36,000 nucleotides of DNA from Bradyrhizobium sp. YR681 (GCF_000282615.1 NZ_AKIY01000295.1:1-36000); one strand, 5' to 3'. Positions 1-8,096 are shown, counted from the first letter of the stretch. The notes: generated from the sequence alone by a model not told the origin. Program-made: numbers and translations.

Positions 1-257
1 AGGCTTCGCCGGACTTTTGCGCCGCTCGTCCGCACGAAGCCTCGGGCTCACAGGGACTACCCGCCCTGCCCGCGCCTCTCGCGCACGACGCTGCCGCGTC
101 CACCGCAACCCGGCCCGCGTTTCGAACGACTCGCGAACCGTCCCTCTTCGTTGGGCCGGGCTGTTTCGACTCATGCCGCAATTCCGAATTTCGGTAAAGT
201 GGAATATTTTTGCGGGAAGGGATTGACGGGGTGGCGGGTGTTTTGCCCGACGGGCAA
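1..257 (-). repeat. Left-edge fragment of an intergenic repeat element
   Basis: No credible gene is seen here. The stretch ends in a perfect 7-bp-arm palindrome (243-257, TTGCCCG/CGGGCAA). Read on the minus strand, its first bases contain the 16-mer CCGTCGGGCAAAACAC (238-253), which recurs exactly at 35854-35869 near the other end of the window. I recall the minus-strand sequence as resembling a long repeated intergenic block of Bradyrhizobium genomes; that is memory, not a search. The element probably continues left of the window. Whether it is transcribed cannot be judged from sequence alone. Confidence 0.45.
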
Positions 258-270
258 TGTGCCGGCACAC

Positions 271-413
271 TCTCGTGTCCCGGACGCGCAGCAGCGTGCA
301 ACGCTGCTGCGCAGAGCCGGGACCCAGGAGGCGAAACGGGTTACGCGGAGACATGGGCCCCGGCTCTGCAGCGCACCGCTAAAGAAGCGCTGCGCTGCGT
401 CCGGGGCACGAGA
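271..413. repeat. Composite palindromic repeat downstream of the GMC gene
   Basis: The outer arms 271-287 and 397-413 are inverted copies with 16 of 17 matches. The inner arms 314-326 and 354-366 match at 12 of 13. Inside the left half is a perfect 12-bp stem (286-297 with 301-312, loop GCA). The right half holds a looser GC-rich stem. The element starts 6 bp beyond the stop codon of the minus-strand GMC oxidoreductase, so it could end transcription or stabilise the 3' end of that mRNA. A half copy of the outer arm lies at 4005-4018. Confidence 0.7.
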
Positions 414-418
414 TCTGC

Positions 419-2065
419 CTACGCCACTGCTACATCCGGAATGCGCGCGGCCTCCATCGGCAGCTTGCCGCGGATCAGGTCCGAGGCGCGGTCGGCGATC
501 ATCATGGTGGAGGCATTGAGGTTCGCCGAGATCATGCGCGGCATCACCGAGGCGTCGATCACGCGCAGCCCTTCCAGCCCGTGGACGCGGAGCTGGTCGT
601 CGACCACGGCCCAGGTCGAATCCGCCGGGCCCATACGGCAGGTGCAGCCGGGGTGGAAGGTGGTGGTGCCGCGTTCGGTGGCGGCGGCGAGGAATTCGTC
701 GTCGGTGTTGATGTTGGGGCCGGGGAAATCCTCGTAGGCGTAGTAGGGCGACAGCGGCGCGGACTTCAGCAGGCGCCGCGCGAGCTTCATGCCGCCGACG
801 ATGACGCGGCGGTCGAGTTCGGCGTCGAGATAGTTGGTCTGGATGATCGGCGGCGCAAACGGATCATTGGAGCGGATGCGGACATAGCCGCGGCTCTCCG
901 GGCGCTGCTGCCAGGACGCCACCGTCATGCCGGGCTCGTCCTCGAGCTGGCCCTGCACGCCTTCCTTGTAGCTCGCCGGCGTGAAGGTGAGCTGGAGGTC
1001 GGAGCTGTCGGCGCTCTCGCCGGAGTGCCAGAAGCAATAGACCATGGTCGGCGACAGCGAGAGCAGGCCGCCGCGCGTAGTGGCCCATTTCAGCGCCTCG
1101 ACCCAGAGCGACAGGCCACGGCGGAGCTCGTTGATGGTCTTGATGTCTTTTACGCGCGCCACCGTGCGCGGCGCGTAGTGGTCCTGGAGGCCCTCGCCAA
1201 CCGGTAGCGCGTGGCGCACGGCGATGCCGTGCTGCTGCAATAGATCAGGCGAGCCGATGCCGGAGAGCTGCAGCAGTTGCGGCGAATTATAGGTGCCGCC
1301 GGACAGAATGACTTCCTTGTTGGCGCGCACCTCGACCGGCGTGCCGCCACGACCGCCCTTGGTGTAGCGCACGCCGACGGCGCGCTTGCCTTCGAAGATG
1401 ATCTCGGTCGCGTGCGCATGGGTGTGCACGTGCACGTTGGGCCGCTTCATCGCGGGCTTGAGGAACGCGGTCGCGCCGGAGACGCGCAGGCCCTTGTCGA
1501 TGGTGCGCTGGCAGTAGGAGACGCCTTCCTGGGTCTTGCCGTTATAGTCAGGATTGCGGGGAATGCCGAGCGAGACTGCGCCTTCCATGAAGGCCTCGCA
1601 GAGCGGATCGCGCCAGTTCATGGTGGTGACGGTGAGGTTGCCGTCGCGGCCGCGATAGGTGTCCTCGCCCTCGCCGACCCGCTTCTCCAGCCGCTTGAAG
1701 TAGGGCAGCACGTCGGCATAGCCCCAGCCGCGATTGCCCATCTGCGCCCAGGTGTCGAAATCCATGCGCTGGCCGCGATTGTAGATGTGGCCGTTGATCG
1801 AGGACGAGCCGCCGAGCGTCTTGCCGCGCGGCGCGTAGATGCTGCGGCCGCCGGTCCAGGGCCCCACCTCCTGCTGGTAGGCCCAGTTGATGCTCTTCAT
1901 GTGGAAGGTCTTGATGAAACCCGCCGGCAGATGGATGTAGGGATGCCAGTCGCTCGGGCCCGCCTCCAGCACGCAGACGCTGGTGTTGGGGTCTTCGCTC
2001 AACCGGCTGGTCAGCACGCAGCCGGCGGAGCCCGCGCCGACGATCACATAATCAAATCTGTCCAT
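419..2065 (-). CDS. GMC-family FAD-dependent alcohol oxidoreductase (choline dehydrogenase-like)
   Basis: A 548-residue flavoprotein of the glucose-methanol-choline family, which oxidises primary or secondary alcohols with FAD and passes electrons to a carrier. Visible motifs are the N-terminal dinucleotide-binding loop GAGSAG (10-15), the first GMC signature around residues 79-98 (PRGKTLGGSSSING), the second signature GGTYNSPQLLQLSGIG, and the C-terminal active-site block with H471 (HPGCTCRMG) and N517. Start chosen at the ATG directly before DRFDYVIVGAGSAG; an upstream in-frame extension runs back into the GNAT gene. It lies 16 bp downstream of that gene and probably shares its transcript. 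Choline dehydrogenase is one option, but no betaine-pathway gene is nearby, so the substrate is open. Confidence 0.93.
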   Translation of the reverse strand: MDRFDYVIVGAGSAGCVLTSRLSEDPNTSVCVLEAGPSDWHPYIHLPAGFIKTFHMKSINWAYQQEVGPWTGGRSIYAPRGKTLGGSSSINGHIYNRGQRMDFDTWAQMGNRGWGYADVLPYFKRLEKRVGEGEDTYRGRDGNLTVTTMNWRDPLCEAFMEGAVSLGIPRNPDYNGKTQEGVSYCQRTIDKGLRVSGATAFLKPAMKRPNVHVHTHAHATEIIFEGKRAVGVRYTKGGRGGTPVEVRANKEVILSGGTYNSPQLLQLSGIGSPDLLQQHGIAVRHALPVGEGLQDHYAPRTVARVKDIKTINELRRGLSLWVEALKWATTRGGLLSLSPTMVYCFWHSGESADSSDLQLTFTPASYKEGVQGQLEDEPGMTVASWQQRPESRGYVRIRSNDPFAPPIIQTNYLDAELDRRVIVGGMKLARRLLKSAPLSPYYAYEDFPGPNINTDDEFLAAATERGTTTFHPGCTCRMGPADSTWAVVDDQLRVHGLEGLRVIDASVMPRMISANLNASTMMIADRASDLIRGKLPMEAARIPDVAVA

Positions 2066-2081
2066 GGTGCCTCGGCCGCCT

Positions 2082-2675
2082 TCAGCGCGGCTTGTCGTTG
2101 AGTTGAAATTCGAGATGCGCCTGCACCGTCGGCCATTCGGCAGCGGTGATGCTGTAAACAACGGTGTCGCGCAGCGTGCCGTTCGGCGCGACCTGATGGC
2201 TGCGCAGAATGCCGTCCTGCTTGGCGCCGAGGCGCTCGATGGCGCGGCGGCTCTGGTGATTGAAGAAATGGGTACGGAATTCGACCGCGATGCAGTTCAG
2301 CGTCTCGAAGGCATGCCGGAGCAAGAGCAGCTTGCACTGGGTGTTGAGCGGCCCGCGCTGGGCGCCCTTGCCATACCAGGTCGAGCCGATCTCGACGCGG
2401 CGGTTGGCGGCGTCGATGTTCATGTAGGTCGTCATGCCCACGATGTCGCCGCCGGCATCGAATACCGTGAACGGCAGCATCGAGCCTGCGGCCTGCAAGG
2501 CCAGCCGGCGGTCGATCTCCTTGCCCATGTTCTCCGGCAGCGGGATCGCGGTGTACCAGAGCTTTGACAGCTCGCCGTCCTTGACGGCCTCCGTCAGCCC
2601 CTCGCGATGCTGCTGCGACAGCGGCTCGAGACGGGCGTGCTGTCCACGCAGGGTGATGGGATCAGGCCAGGGCAT
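2082..2675 (-). CDS. GNAT acetyltransferase, RimJ/RimL type
   Basis: A 197-residue acetyl-CoA-dependent N-acetyltransferase. The middle (about 93-155) shows the usual RimJ/RimL-like pattern: a VEIGSTWYGKGAQRG strand and acetyl-CoA loop, then a helix and NHQSRRAIERLGAKQDGILR. Members acetylate ribosomal protein N-termini or small amines; the substrate cannot be told here. Start chosen at the ATG preceded by GGAGAGAG about 6 bp upstream; a longer frame would translate part of the palindromic repeat at 2694-2778 and is rejected. It lies between the SMP-30 and GMC genes on the same strand. Confidence 0.9.
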   Translation of the reverse strand: MPWPDPITLRGQHARLEPLSQQHREGLTEAVKDGELSKLWYTAIPLPENMGKEIDRRLALQAAGSMLPFTVFDAGGDIVGMTTYMNIDAANRRVEIGSTWYGKGAQRGPLNTQCKLLLLRHAFETLNCIAVEFRTHFFNHQSRRAIERLGAKQDGILRSHQVAPNGTLRDTVVYSITAAEWPTVQAHLEFQLNDKPR

Positions 2676-2693
2676 TTGAAGTCTCTCTCCGTT

Positions 2694-2778
2694 GTCATTG
2701 CGAGAAGCGAAGCGACGAAGCAATCCAGACTGTCACCGCGGACGCATTCCTGGATTGCTTCGCTTCGCTCGCAATGAC
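2694..2778. repeat. Palindromic intergenic repeat, family A (copy 1)
   Basis: The two ends are inverted copies: GTCATTGCGAG...GAAGCAATCCAG on the left and CTGGATTGCTTCGCTTCGCTC...GCAATGAC on the right, with a short GC-rich centre. The left arm is several bases longer than the right because the GAAGCGA unit is duplicated. A second, truncated copy lies at 35929-36000. The element fits between the stop of the SMP-30 gene and the ribosome-binding site of the GNAT gene, so it would be transcribed as part of a shared mRNA and could fold there. Confidence 0.85.
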
Positions 2779-2793
2779 GCTCACTAGCACCGT

Positions 2794-3720
2794 TTACTTG
2801 TTTAGGAAATTGAGAGGCAAACCGCTGCGCGGCCAGTCCATGGCGATCAGCTCGCCCTTGCCTGACAGCGTGATATAGGCGGTCTTCAGCTCGGGGCCGC
2901 CGAAGGCGATGTTGGTGGTGACGCGGTCGCCGGTCGGGACCTGCTCGACCAGGGTGCCGTCGGGCGCGATCACCGAGATGCAGCCGGAGACGAGCGTGGC
3001 GACGCAGATATTGCCGCCAGCTTCCACCGCGAGCGAGTCGAACATCTGGTAGCCGCCGAGGCCGCAGATCGGCTTGCCGCGCTCGCCGCGATAGATCACC
3101 TCGCGCGGCTTGAGCGTGCCGGGCGCGGACAGCTCATAGGCCCAGAGCCGGCCGGTCGGCGTCTCCGCGATGTAGACGGTGTTCTCGTCCGGCGACAGGC
3201 CAATGCCGTTGGCCGGCAGCACGCCGTGCACGACCTCCACGATCTCCTTCATGCCGGGCTTCAGATAGTACATGCCGCCGACATCCATCTCGCGGGGGCG
3301 GCGCTTGCCGAGGTCGGAGAACCACAGGCCCCCGTGCCTGTCGAACACAAGATCATTGGGCCCGCGCAGATCGTGCTCGCCGCATCTGGTGACGACAGTC
3401 TCGATCTTGCCGGATTGCAGATCGACACGCTGGATCGAGCCGCCGAGATAATCCTCAGGCTGCGGGCCCGGCATGATCATCTTGCCGGTCGGGATCCAGG
3501 AGAAACCGCCATTGTTGCAGATGTAGATCTTGCCGTCGGGGCCGAGCGCCGCGCCATTCGGGCCGCCCGGCACCTTCGCCACGATCTCCTTGCGGCCATC
3601 GGGATAAATGCGGGTCAGGCGCTGGCCACGGATTTCCACCAGCACCACCGAACCATCGGGCATCACGACCGGCCCTTCGGGAAATTCCAGGTCGGTGGCG
3701 AGAACACGGATGTTGGACAT
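2794..3720 (-). CDS. SMP-30/gluconolactonase/LRE family hydrolase
   Basis: A 308-residue six-bladed beta-propeller of the SMP-30/gluconolactonase family, which usually hydrolyses sugar lactones with a divalent metal. The expected metal and substrate residues are present: E15 in FPEGP, N122 in GPNDL, N171 in ANGIGLSPDE and D228 in FDSLAVEAGG. No signal peptide, so it is probably cytoplasmic. GGGAGGG stands just before the ATG. Downstream on the same strand, past a palindromic repeat, are a GNAT and a GMC dehydrogenase. Oxidation of a cyclic alcohol or sugar to a lactone followed by ring opening is a reasonable pathway idea, but it is inference. Confidence 0.92.
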   Translation of the reverse strand: MSNIRVLATDLEFPEGPVVMPDGSVVLVEIRGQRLTRIYPDGRKEIVAKVPGGPNGAALGPDGKIYICNNGGFSWIPTGKMIMPGPQPEDYLGGSIQRVDLQSGKIETVVTRCGEHDLRGPNDLVFDRHGGLWFSDLGKRRPREMDVGGMYYLKPGMKEIVEVVHGVLPANGIGLSPDENTVYIAETPTGRLWAYELSAPGTLKPREVIYRGERGKPICGLGGYQMFDSLAVEAGGNICVATLVSGCISVIAPDGTLVEQVPTGDRVTTNIAFGGPELKTAYITLSGKGELIAMDWPRSGLPLNFLNK

Positions 3721-3880
3721 GAGGGACCCTCCCGGCTGCTTGTTATGGCTTGCACGGGATGTCCGGCACAGGGCCCCACACGCAAGATTTGCCTGCGGTT
3801 ATGGCAAAGTCACCGGGGCTTGCCAAGCAAGCGGGATGGTATGCCAGCGTTGCTGGTCGAACAGTCGCAGGGCGCGGAAT

Positions 3881-3974
3881 CGTAGGGTGGGCAAAGGCGC
3901 ACTTGCGCCGTGCCCACCATCTCTCCACGATTTCGCCGGACATGGTGGGCACGCTACGCTTTGCCCACCCTACG
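3881..3974. repeat. Palindromic intergenic repeat, family B
   Basis: A 94-bp inverted repeat: CGTAGGGTGGGCAAAG and GTGCCCACCAT on the left are mirrored by ATGGTGGGCAC and CTTTGCCCACCCTACG on the right, with about 20 bp between. It lies in the 306-bp gap 3721-4026 between two minus-strand genes. At 4005-4018 the gap also holds GCGTCCGGGACACG, a half copy of the composite repeat arm at 397-410. Nothing else is seen in the gap. Confidence 0.8.
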
Positions 3975-4026
3975 AAACTGCGTCGCGTCATTTCATGCCG
4001 CGCCGCGTCCGGGACACGGCAGCATT

Positions 4027-4380
4027 TTACTTCGCATCCTTCGGCGGCGGCGCGTCCTGCTTCTTCTTCACGTCATCCGCGAGCTTGGTCTGCGCGGCCT
4101 GGAGATCGCCGAGCGTCTTCTGCAAGCCGGCGATCGTGGTCTTCAACGCGTCGATCTGGCGGTTGGCCGCATCCAGCTTCTGCTGATGATCCAGCGTCAG
4201 CTTGCCGATCGTCTTCTGCAGGAAATCGACATTGCTCTGGAGACAGCTGGTGCGCCGCTCCATGGTCTTCTCGACGGTGCAGATCTCGATGCCGGGCACG
4301 TCCTGTGCGCGGACGGGCGCAGCGGCCTGCGTGGCGAGCAGCAACATCGCGCAACACGCGCCGGCGCTTCGAAGCAGCAT
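4027..4380 (-). CDS. Small exported coiled-coil protein
   Basis: A 117-residue protein I do not recognise by name. Residues 1-25 form a signal peptide (hydrophobic AMLLLATQAAA, cleavage after PVRA). The mature part has C34 and C46, which could pair as a disulfide in the periplasm. Residues 52-106 are rich in heptad-like Leu/Ile with Lys, Gln and Asp, as in a coiled coil, and the tail is Lys/Pro-rich. GAGGAA precedes the ATG. A 6-bp hairpin (4414-4430) lies 33 bp upstream of the start. It has no functional partner nearby; a structural or envelope role is only a guess. Confidence 0.75.
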   Translation of the reverse strand: MLLRSAGACCAMLLLATQAAAPVRAQDVPGIEICTVEKTMERRTSCLQSNVDFLQKTIGKLTLDHQQKLDAANRQIDALKTTIAGLQKTLGDLQAAQTKLADDVKKKQDAPPPKDAK

Positions 4381-4565
4381 GCGGGGTTCCTCGTCAAATT
4401 GATCACGTCAATGTGCGCTTTTTGAGCGCAGTCGCGAGAGGCTACCACACTCGTACCGCATTCTCGCGTTGAGCTTGGCGTGTTCCCTTTGGACGGGGAG
4501 CAGTGAACCGCGCGCGGGAGAAATGGGCGCTCTTTCCGCGGCTTTGTTTAGGGGAGATTTCTGGA

Positions 4566-4790
4566 ATGGCAACGCGCGATAGACGTCTGGCGGAATTCGA
4601 CGGCGCCGGAGAACCGCCACCTGGTCTGCCGGTCGAAGTGCTGTGCGAGGATCACAGCGGGACGTATCAGCTGCCGTTCGCCTGCCGCTATGTCGAGGGA
4701 CGCTGGCAGAACCACGAGGCCGGGATCGCGGTCGAGGCGACCGTGATCGGCTGGCGCCTGCCGCGCATGAAGCACTCCGGCGTCGCCTGA
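4566..4790 (+). CDS. Small conserved-type hypothetical protein, 74 aa
   Basis: A 74-residue protein with no signal peptide or membrane segment. It is polar at the N-terminus, and the body has the look of a compact beta barrel (LPVEVLCEDHSGTYQLPF, then short strands ending GWRLPRM). The ATG at 4566 is preceded by GGGGAGA at about the right distance; an in-frame GTG at 4503 lacks a good site. It diverges from the coiled-coil gene across about 185 bp. I do not recognise the family and assign no function. Confidence 0.65.
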   Translation: MATRDRRLAEFDGAGEPPPGLPVEVLCEDHSGTYQLPFACRYVEGRWQNHEAGIAVEATVIGWRLPRMKHSGVA

Positions 4791-4818
4791 CGGCCGCTTC
4801 TGTTCCAAAATGCGACGG

Positions 4819-4832
4819 GGCGGCGCTCCGCC
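4819..4832 (+). terminator. Possible weak terminator hairpin
   Basis: GGCGG-CGCT-CCGCC forms a 5-bp GC stem 28 bp after the stop of the 74-aa gene, followed by a TTAACCTT run that is not a true U-tract. The rest of 4791-5070 shows nothing I can name. Confidence 0.25.
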
Positions 4833-5070
4833 TTAACCTTCGGAACGCGGTTCGAACGAATCGCGTCCGAATCAGCCGAATCGCCCTGTCCACGCCTGTT
4901 CACGGCTAGATGTCGGTGAGGGCCTGCCGGCGCGCACAATATGTACCGGACGGGTGCGCGGGCTCTGGTCTGGAGCCGGCGCCAAAGGTTAACAGCGGAA
5001 AAGGCATGGCTCCGGGCGCCGTCCCCCTGCAGTCCCCGCTCCTGAAACAGGCAGGCGGAGCTGGCCTTGC

Positions 5071-5727
5071 CTAATATTCGACCTCGAGCTCCTCGATCTC
5101 GGCCGGCTCCTCCTTGGCCGCCGCGATCCATTCCCTCATCTCGGGCATGGCCATGATGGTATCGGCATAGGCCTTCAGGCGCGGCTCGAGCTTGACGTCG
5201 TAGGTCACGAAACGCGTCACCACCGGGGCGTACATCGCGTCCGCCATGGTGCGCCGCTCGCCGAACAGGAACGGGCCGCCGGATTTCTCCAGGCAGTCGC
5301 GCCAGATCGCCCAGACGCGGTCGATGTCGGCCTGGGCGCGCGACCAGATCTTGAAGCCGGGGAAGTGCCCCTTCAAATTGACCGGCAGCGAGGCCCGCAG
5401 CGTGGTGAAGCCGGAATGGATTTCGCCGCAGATCGAGCGGCAATGGGCGCGCTGGACGCGATCATCCGGCAGCAGGCCCGCGTCCGGCATCGCCTCGTTG
5501 AGATATTCGGCGATCGCCAGCGTATCCCACACCGTAGCGCCGTCGTGCCGCAGGCACGGCACCAGGATCGACGACGACAGCAGCAGGATTTCAGCGCGTG
5601 CCGACGCGTCGTCGGGCGCGGTCACGATCTCCTCGAAATCGAGCCCGGAAAACTTCGTCAGCAGCCAGCCACGCAGCGACCAGGACGAGTAGTTCTTGCT
5701 GCTGATGGTCAGTGTCGCCTTTGCCAT
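5071..5727 (-). CDS. Glutathione S-transferase family protein
   Basis: A 218-residue GST-fold protein. The N-terminal thioredoxin-like domain (about 4-80) contains the Ser-rich active-site region NYSSWSLRG (12-20), the cis-proline loop LVPCL (P57) and VWDTLAIAEYL (67-76), where the usual Glu-Ser pair for the glutathione gamma-glutamyl group is Asp-Thr. The helical C-terminal domain follows. GSTs of this type conjugate or reduce electrophiles with glutathione in the cytoplasm; the substrate is unknown. GGAAGGG precedes the ATG. It stands alone, divergent from the PHB depolymerase gene. Confidence 0.92.
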   Translation of the reverse strand: MAKATLTISSKNYSSWSLRGWLLTKFSGLDFEEIVTAPDDASARAEILLLSSSILVPCLRHDGATVWDTLAIAEYLNEAMPDAGLLPDDRVQRAHCRSICGEIHSGFTTLRASLPVNLKGHFPGFKIWSRAQADIDRVWAIWRDCLEKSGGPFLFGERRTMADAMYAPVVTRFVTYDVKLEPRLKAYADTIMAMPEMREWIAAAKEEPAEIEELEVEY

Positions 5728-5838
5728 GTGGCCCTTCCCTTACGCCTGTGAACTGCCCCCGCCCGGCCCGCGGCGGTGCCCATTACCTGAGCTTCCCACG
5801 AAATGAACAGCAAGCGACGTGCCAATTTTGAGGGCGAT

Positions 5839-5867
5839 TTGACTCTTGTTTGGCTTCGATATTGCAT
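5839..5867 (+). promoter_or_regulatory. Candidate promoter of the PHB depolymerase gene
   Basis: TTGACT (5839-5844) is a good -35 box. At 17 bp spacing lies TTGCAT (5862-5867), a poor -10; TATTGC two bases earlier is an alternative. The start codon follows about 30 bp later. The assignment rests mainly on the -35 match. Confidence 0.3.
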
Positions 5868-5896
5868 AGCAGCACGGGACAGGTGGGCGTTTCAGA

Positions 5897-7120
5897 ATGA
5901 TGTCGATGTATTATCAGGCCTTTCAGAACCACATGGATTTGACGGCGCCGTTTCGAGCCGGGGCCTCGTCCGCACTCAGATTCCTCCATCTGGTGCCCCA
6001 GGGCATGTCGGACCAGGTGGTCGGCCGACTTTCGGCCGCGCTGGAGCTGATCTCGCGCTCCACCCTCACCTATGACCGTCCGGCCTATGGCATCGACAGC
6101 GTCATGGTGGGCAACCGCGAGGTCGCCGTCACCGAGGAGATCGCCTACGCGACGCCGTTCGGCTCGCTGCTGCATTTCAAGAAGGAGGGCGTCGCGGAGC
6201 AGCCGCGCATGCTGCTGGTGGCGCCGATGTCAGGCCACTTTGCCACGCTGCTGCGCGGCACGGTGAAGACGCTGCTGCAGGACCACGACGTCTACATCAC
6301 CGACTGGCACAATCCGCGCGACATCCCGCGCAGCGAGGGCCGCTTCGGGCTCGACGACTACACCGATCATCTCATCGACTTCCTGGGCCAGCTCGGCCCG
6401 CGCCCGCATATGGTGGCGATCTGCCAGCCCTCGGTCTCGGCGCTCGCGGCCGCCGCCGTCATGTGCGAGGGCAACCATCCCTCGCGCCCGGCGACGCTGA
6501 CGCTGATGGCGGGGCCGATCGACACACGGATCCAGCCGACCCGGGTCAACGAATTCGCCAAGAGCAGGCCGATCGACTGGTTCGAGCAGAACCTGATCAA
6601 CTACGTGCCGGTGCAATGCCGCGGCGCGCTGCGGAAGGTCTATCCGGGCTTCGTGCAGCTCACCGCCTTCGTCTCGATGAATCTCGAGCGCCACATCAAG
6701 CAGCACATGGACCTCGCCAACCACATCGCCAAGGGCGAGAAGGAGAAGGCGGCCAGCATCAAGACCTTCTACGACGAATATTTCGCCGTGATGGACCTGC
6801 CGGCCGAGTTCTACATCGAGACCGTGCGCGACGTGTTCCAGGAGCACCTGCTGCCGCAGGGCAAGCTGATGCATCGCGGACGTCCGGTGGACACCAAGGC
6901 CGTCAGCCGCATGGGCCTGATGACGGTCGAGGGCGAGAAGGACGACATCTGCTCGATCGGCCAGACGCTCGCGGCGCAAGACCTCTGCACTGGCGTGCGC
7001 GCCTATCGCCGCGTCCACCACATGCAGGCCGGCGTCGGCCATTACGGCGTGTTCTCGGGCAAGCGCTGGAACAACGAGATCTATCCGCTGCTGCGGGATT
7101 TCGTGCACGTCAATTCGTGA
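5897..7120 (+). CDS. phaZ: Intracellular polyhydroxybutyrate depolymerase
   Basis: A 407-residue alpha/beta-hydrolase-like enzyme of the intracellular PHA depolymerase family, which breaks down stored poly-3-hydroxybutyrate granules. The N-terminus (MYYQAFQNHMDLTAPFR) is typical of the family. C176 in VAICQPSVSA sits where these enzymes carry their catalytic cysteine. Asp in EGEKDDICS (D349/D350) and His in GVGHYGVFSGKRW (H382) complete the triad at nearly the spacing of the Cupriavidus enzyme (Cys183, Asp355, His388, from memory). No signal peptide, as expected for a granule enzyme. A second ATG at 5900 could also start it. The gene ends 3 bp from the convergent ureohydrolase gene, with no terminator between. 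Confidence 0.93.
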   Translation: MMSMYYQAFQNHMDLTAPFRAGASSALRFLHLVPQGMSDQVVGRLSAALELISRSTLTYDRPAYGIDSVMVGNREVAVTEEIAYATPFGSLLHFKKEGVAEQPRMLLVAPMSGHFATLLRGTVKTLLQDHDVYITDWHNPRDIPRSEGRFGLDDYTDHLIDFLGQLGPRPHMVAICQPSVSALAAAAVMCEGNHPSRPATLTLMAGPIDTRIQPTRVNEFAKSRPIDWFEQNLINYVPVQCRGALRKVYPGFVQLTAFVSMNLERHIKQHMDLANHIAKGEKEKAASIKTFYDEYFAVMDLPAEFYIETVRDVFQEHLLPQGKLMHRGRPVDTKAVSRMGLMTVEGEKDDICSIGQTLAAQDLCTGVRAYRRVHHMQAGVGHYGVFSGKRWNNEIYPLLRDFVHVNS

Positions 7121-7123
7121 GGC

Positions 7124-8092
7124 TCACGCGGCGCGACGGGCGCCGCGGCGCGCGGCCCAGCGCGGCTGGGCGCAGATGTGGCCGAGGAATTCGATGACGG
7201 TCAGCGCGCCGAGATAGGCGGTGACGCCGGTGCCGACATCGAGCGGCGGATTGACCTCGACGAAGTCGAAGCCCGCGATGTCGTGCCGCTCGGCGATCGC
7301 CTTCAGGCTGTCGCGCAGCTCGACATAGCTCATCCCGTTCGGCTCGGCCGAGACACAGCCCGGGACCAGCGACATGTCCATGGCGTCGACGTCGATGCTG
7401 ACATAGACGCGGGAATTGGCCGGCAGCAGCGCGGCAATGCCCTCCGGACCGATCCGCCGGAATTCGCCCATCGGGATGATCCGGTTGCCACCGGCGATGA
7501 CGTCCTCGACCTGCGCCGGCGAATGACGCAGGCTGCGGATGCCGACCTGCGTCAGGCTGAGCGTGTTGTCCATGCCGGCGATATGGCGAAAGGCATGGCT
7601 GTTGGTGATGGTCAGGTCGTTCTCGAACGGCGCGTAGTCGGTGTGGGCATCGAAGTGGATGACGTGCAGCTTCTCGTCGAAGGCGCGAAACACCGGATAG
7701 GTGATCGAATGATCGCCGCCGAGCACCACGGGAAGCGCCCCGCGATCGAGAATCCCGCGCACCATGGCGGTGATGTTCTCGAAGGTGCGCGGCGCGTTGG
7801 CCGGATGGATGTCGACATCGCCGACATCGGCGATCAGGCCCTGTGACATCTCCTCGACCAGATATTCGCGCCTCGTCTCCGGGTCATAATAGCCCTTGCC
7901 GCTGCCGTAGAAGCGCAGCGAGTGCTCGCGCAGCGCACGCGGCGCCAGGCGGCTGCCCGGCATGAACGGCGAGCCTTCATCGAAGGGCACGCCGAGCACG
8001 GCAATGGCCGCCTCGAGCATCGACACATCCTCGCAGATCCGCGCGCGCAGGAAGGACGGGATCCCGACATAGGGCCGGTTGATGCGAGACAT
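7124..8092 (-). CDS. Ureohydrolase, agmatinase-like (first of two)
   Basis: A 322-residue arginase/agmatinase-fold enzyme that should release urea from a guanidino compound using two Mn ions. All metal ligands are present: H128 in GGDHS, D148/H150/D152 in DAHTD, and D234/D236 in SIDVDAMD. The loop after DAHTD keeps a histidine (NSHAF, H166) where agmatinases have their conserved HGT. The usual DPxxxPG after the last Asp is MSLVPG. It is the last gene of a run that starts with a second ureohydrolase and contains an ABC transporter; the ATPase gene stops 4 bp before its ATG. Agmatine, guanidinobutyrate and guanidinopropionate are all possible substrates. Confidence 0.9.
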   Translation of the reverse strand: MSRINRPYVGIPSFLRARICEDVSMLEAAIAVLGVPFDEGSPFMPGSRLAPRALREHSLRFYGSGKGYYDPETRREYLVEEMSQGLIADVGDVDIHPANAPRTFENITAMVRGILDRGALPVVLGGDHSITYPVFRAFDEKLHVIHFDAHTDYAPFENDLTITNSHAFRHIAGMDNTLSLTQVGIRSLRHSPAQVEDVIAGGNRIIPMGEFRRIGPEGIAALLPANSRVYVSIDVDAMDMSLVPGCVSAEPNGMSYVELRDSLKAIAERHDIAGFDFVEVNPPLDVGTGVTAYLGALTVIEFLGHICAQPRWAARRGARRAA

Positions 8093-8096
8093 GGCA

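Noticed and set aside
2676..2723. N-terminal extension of the GNAT protein
   Set aside because: It would translate part of the family A palindrome; a good ribosome-binding site precedes the inner ATG.
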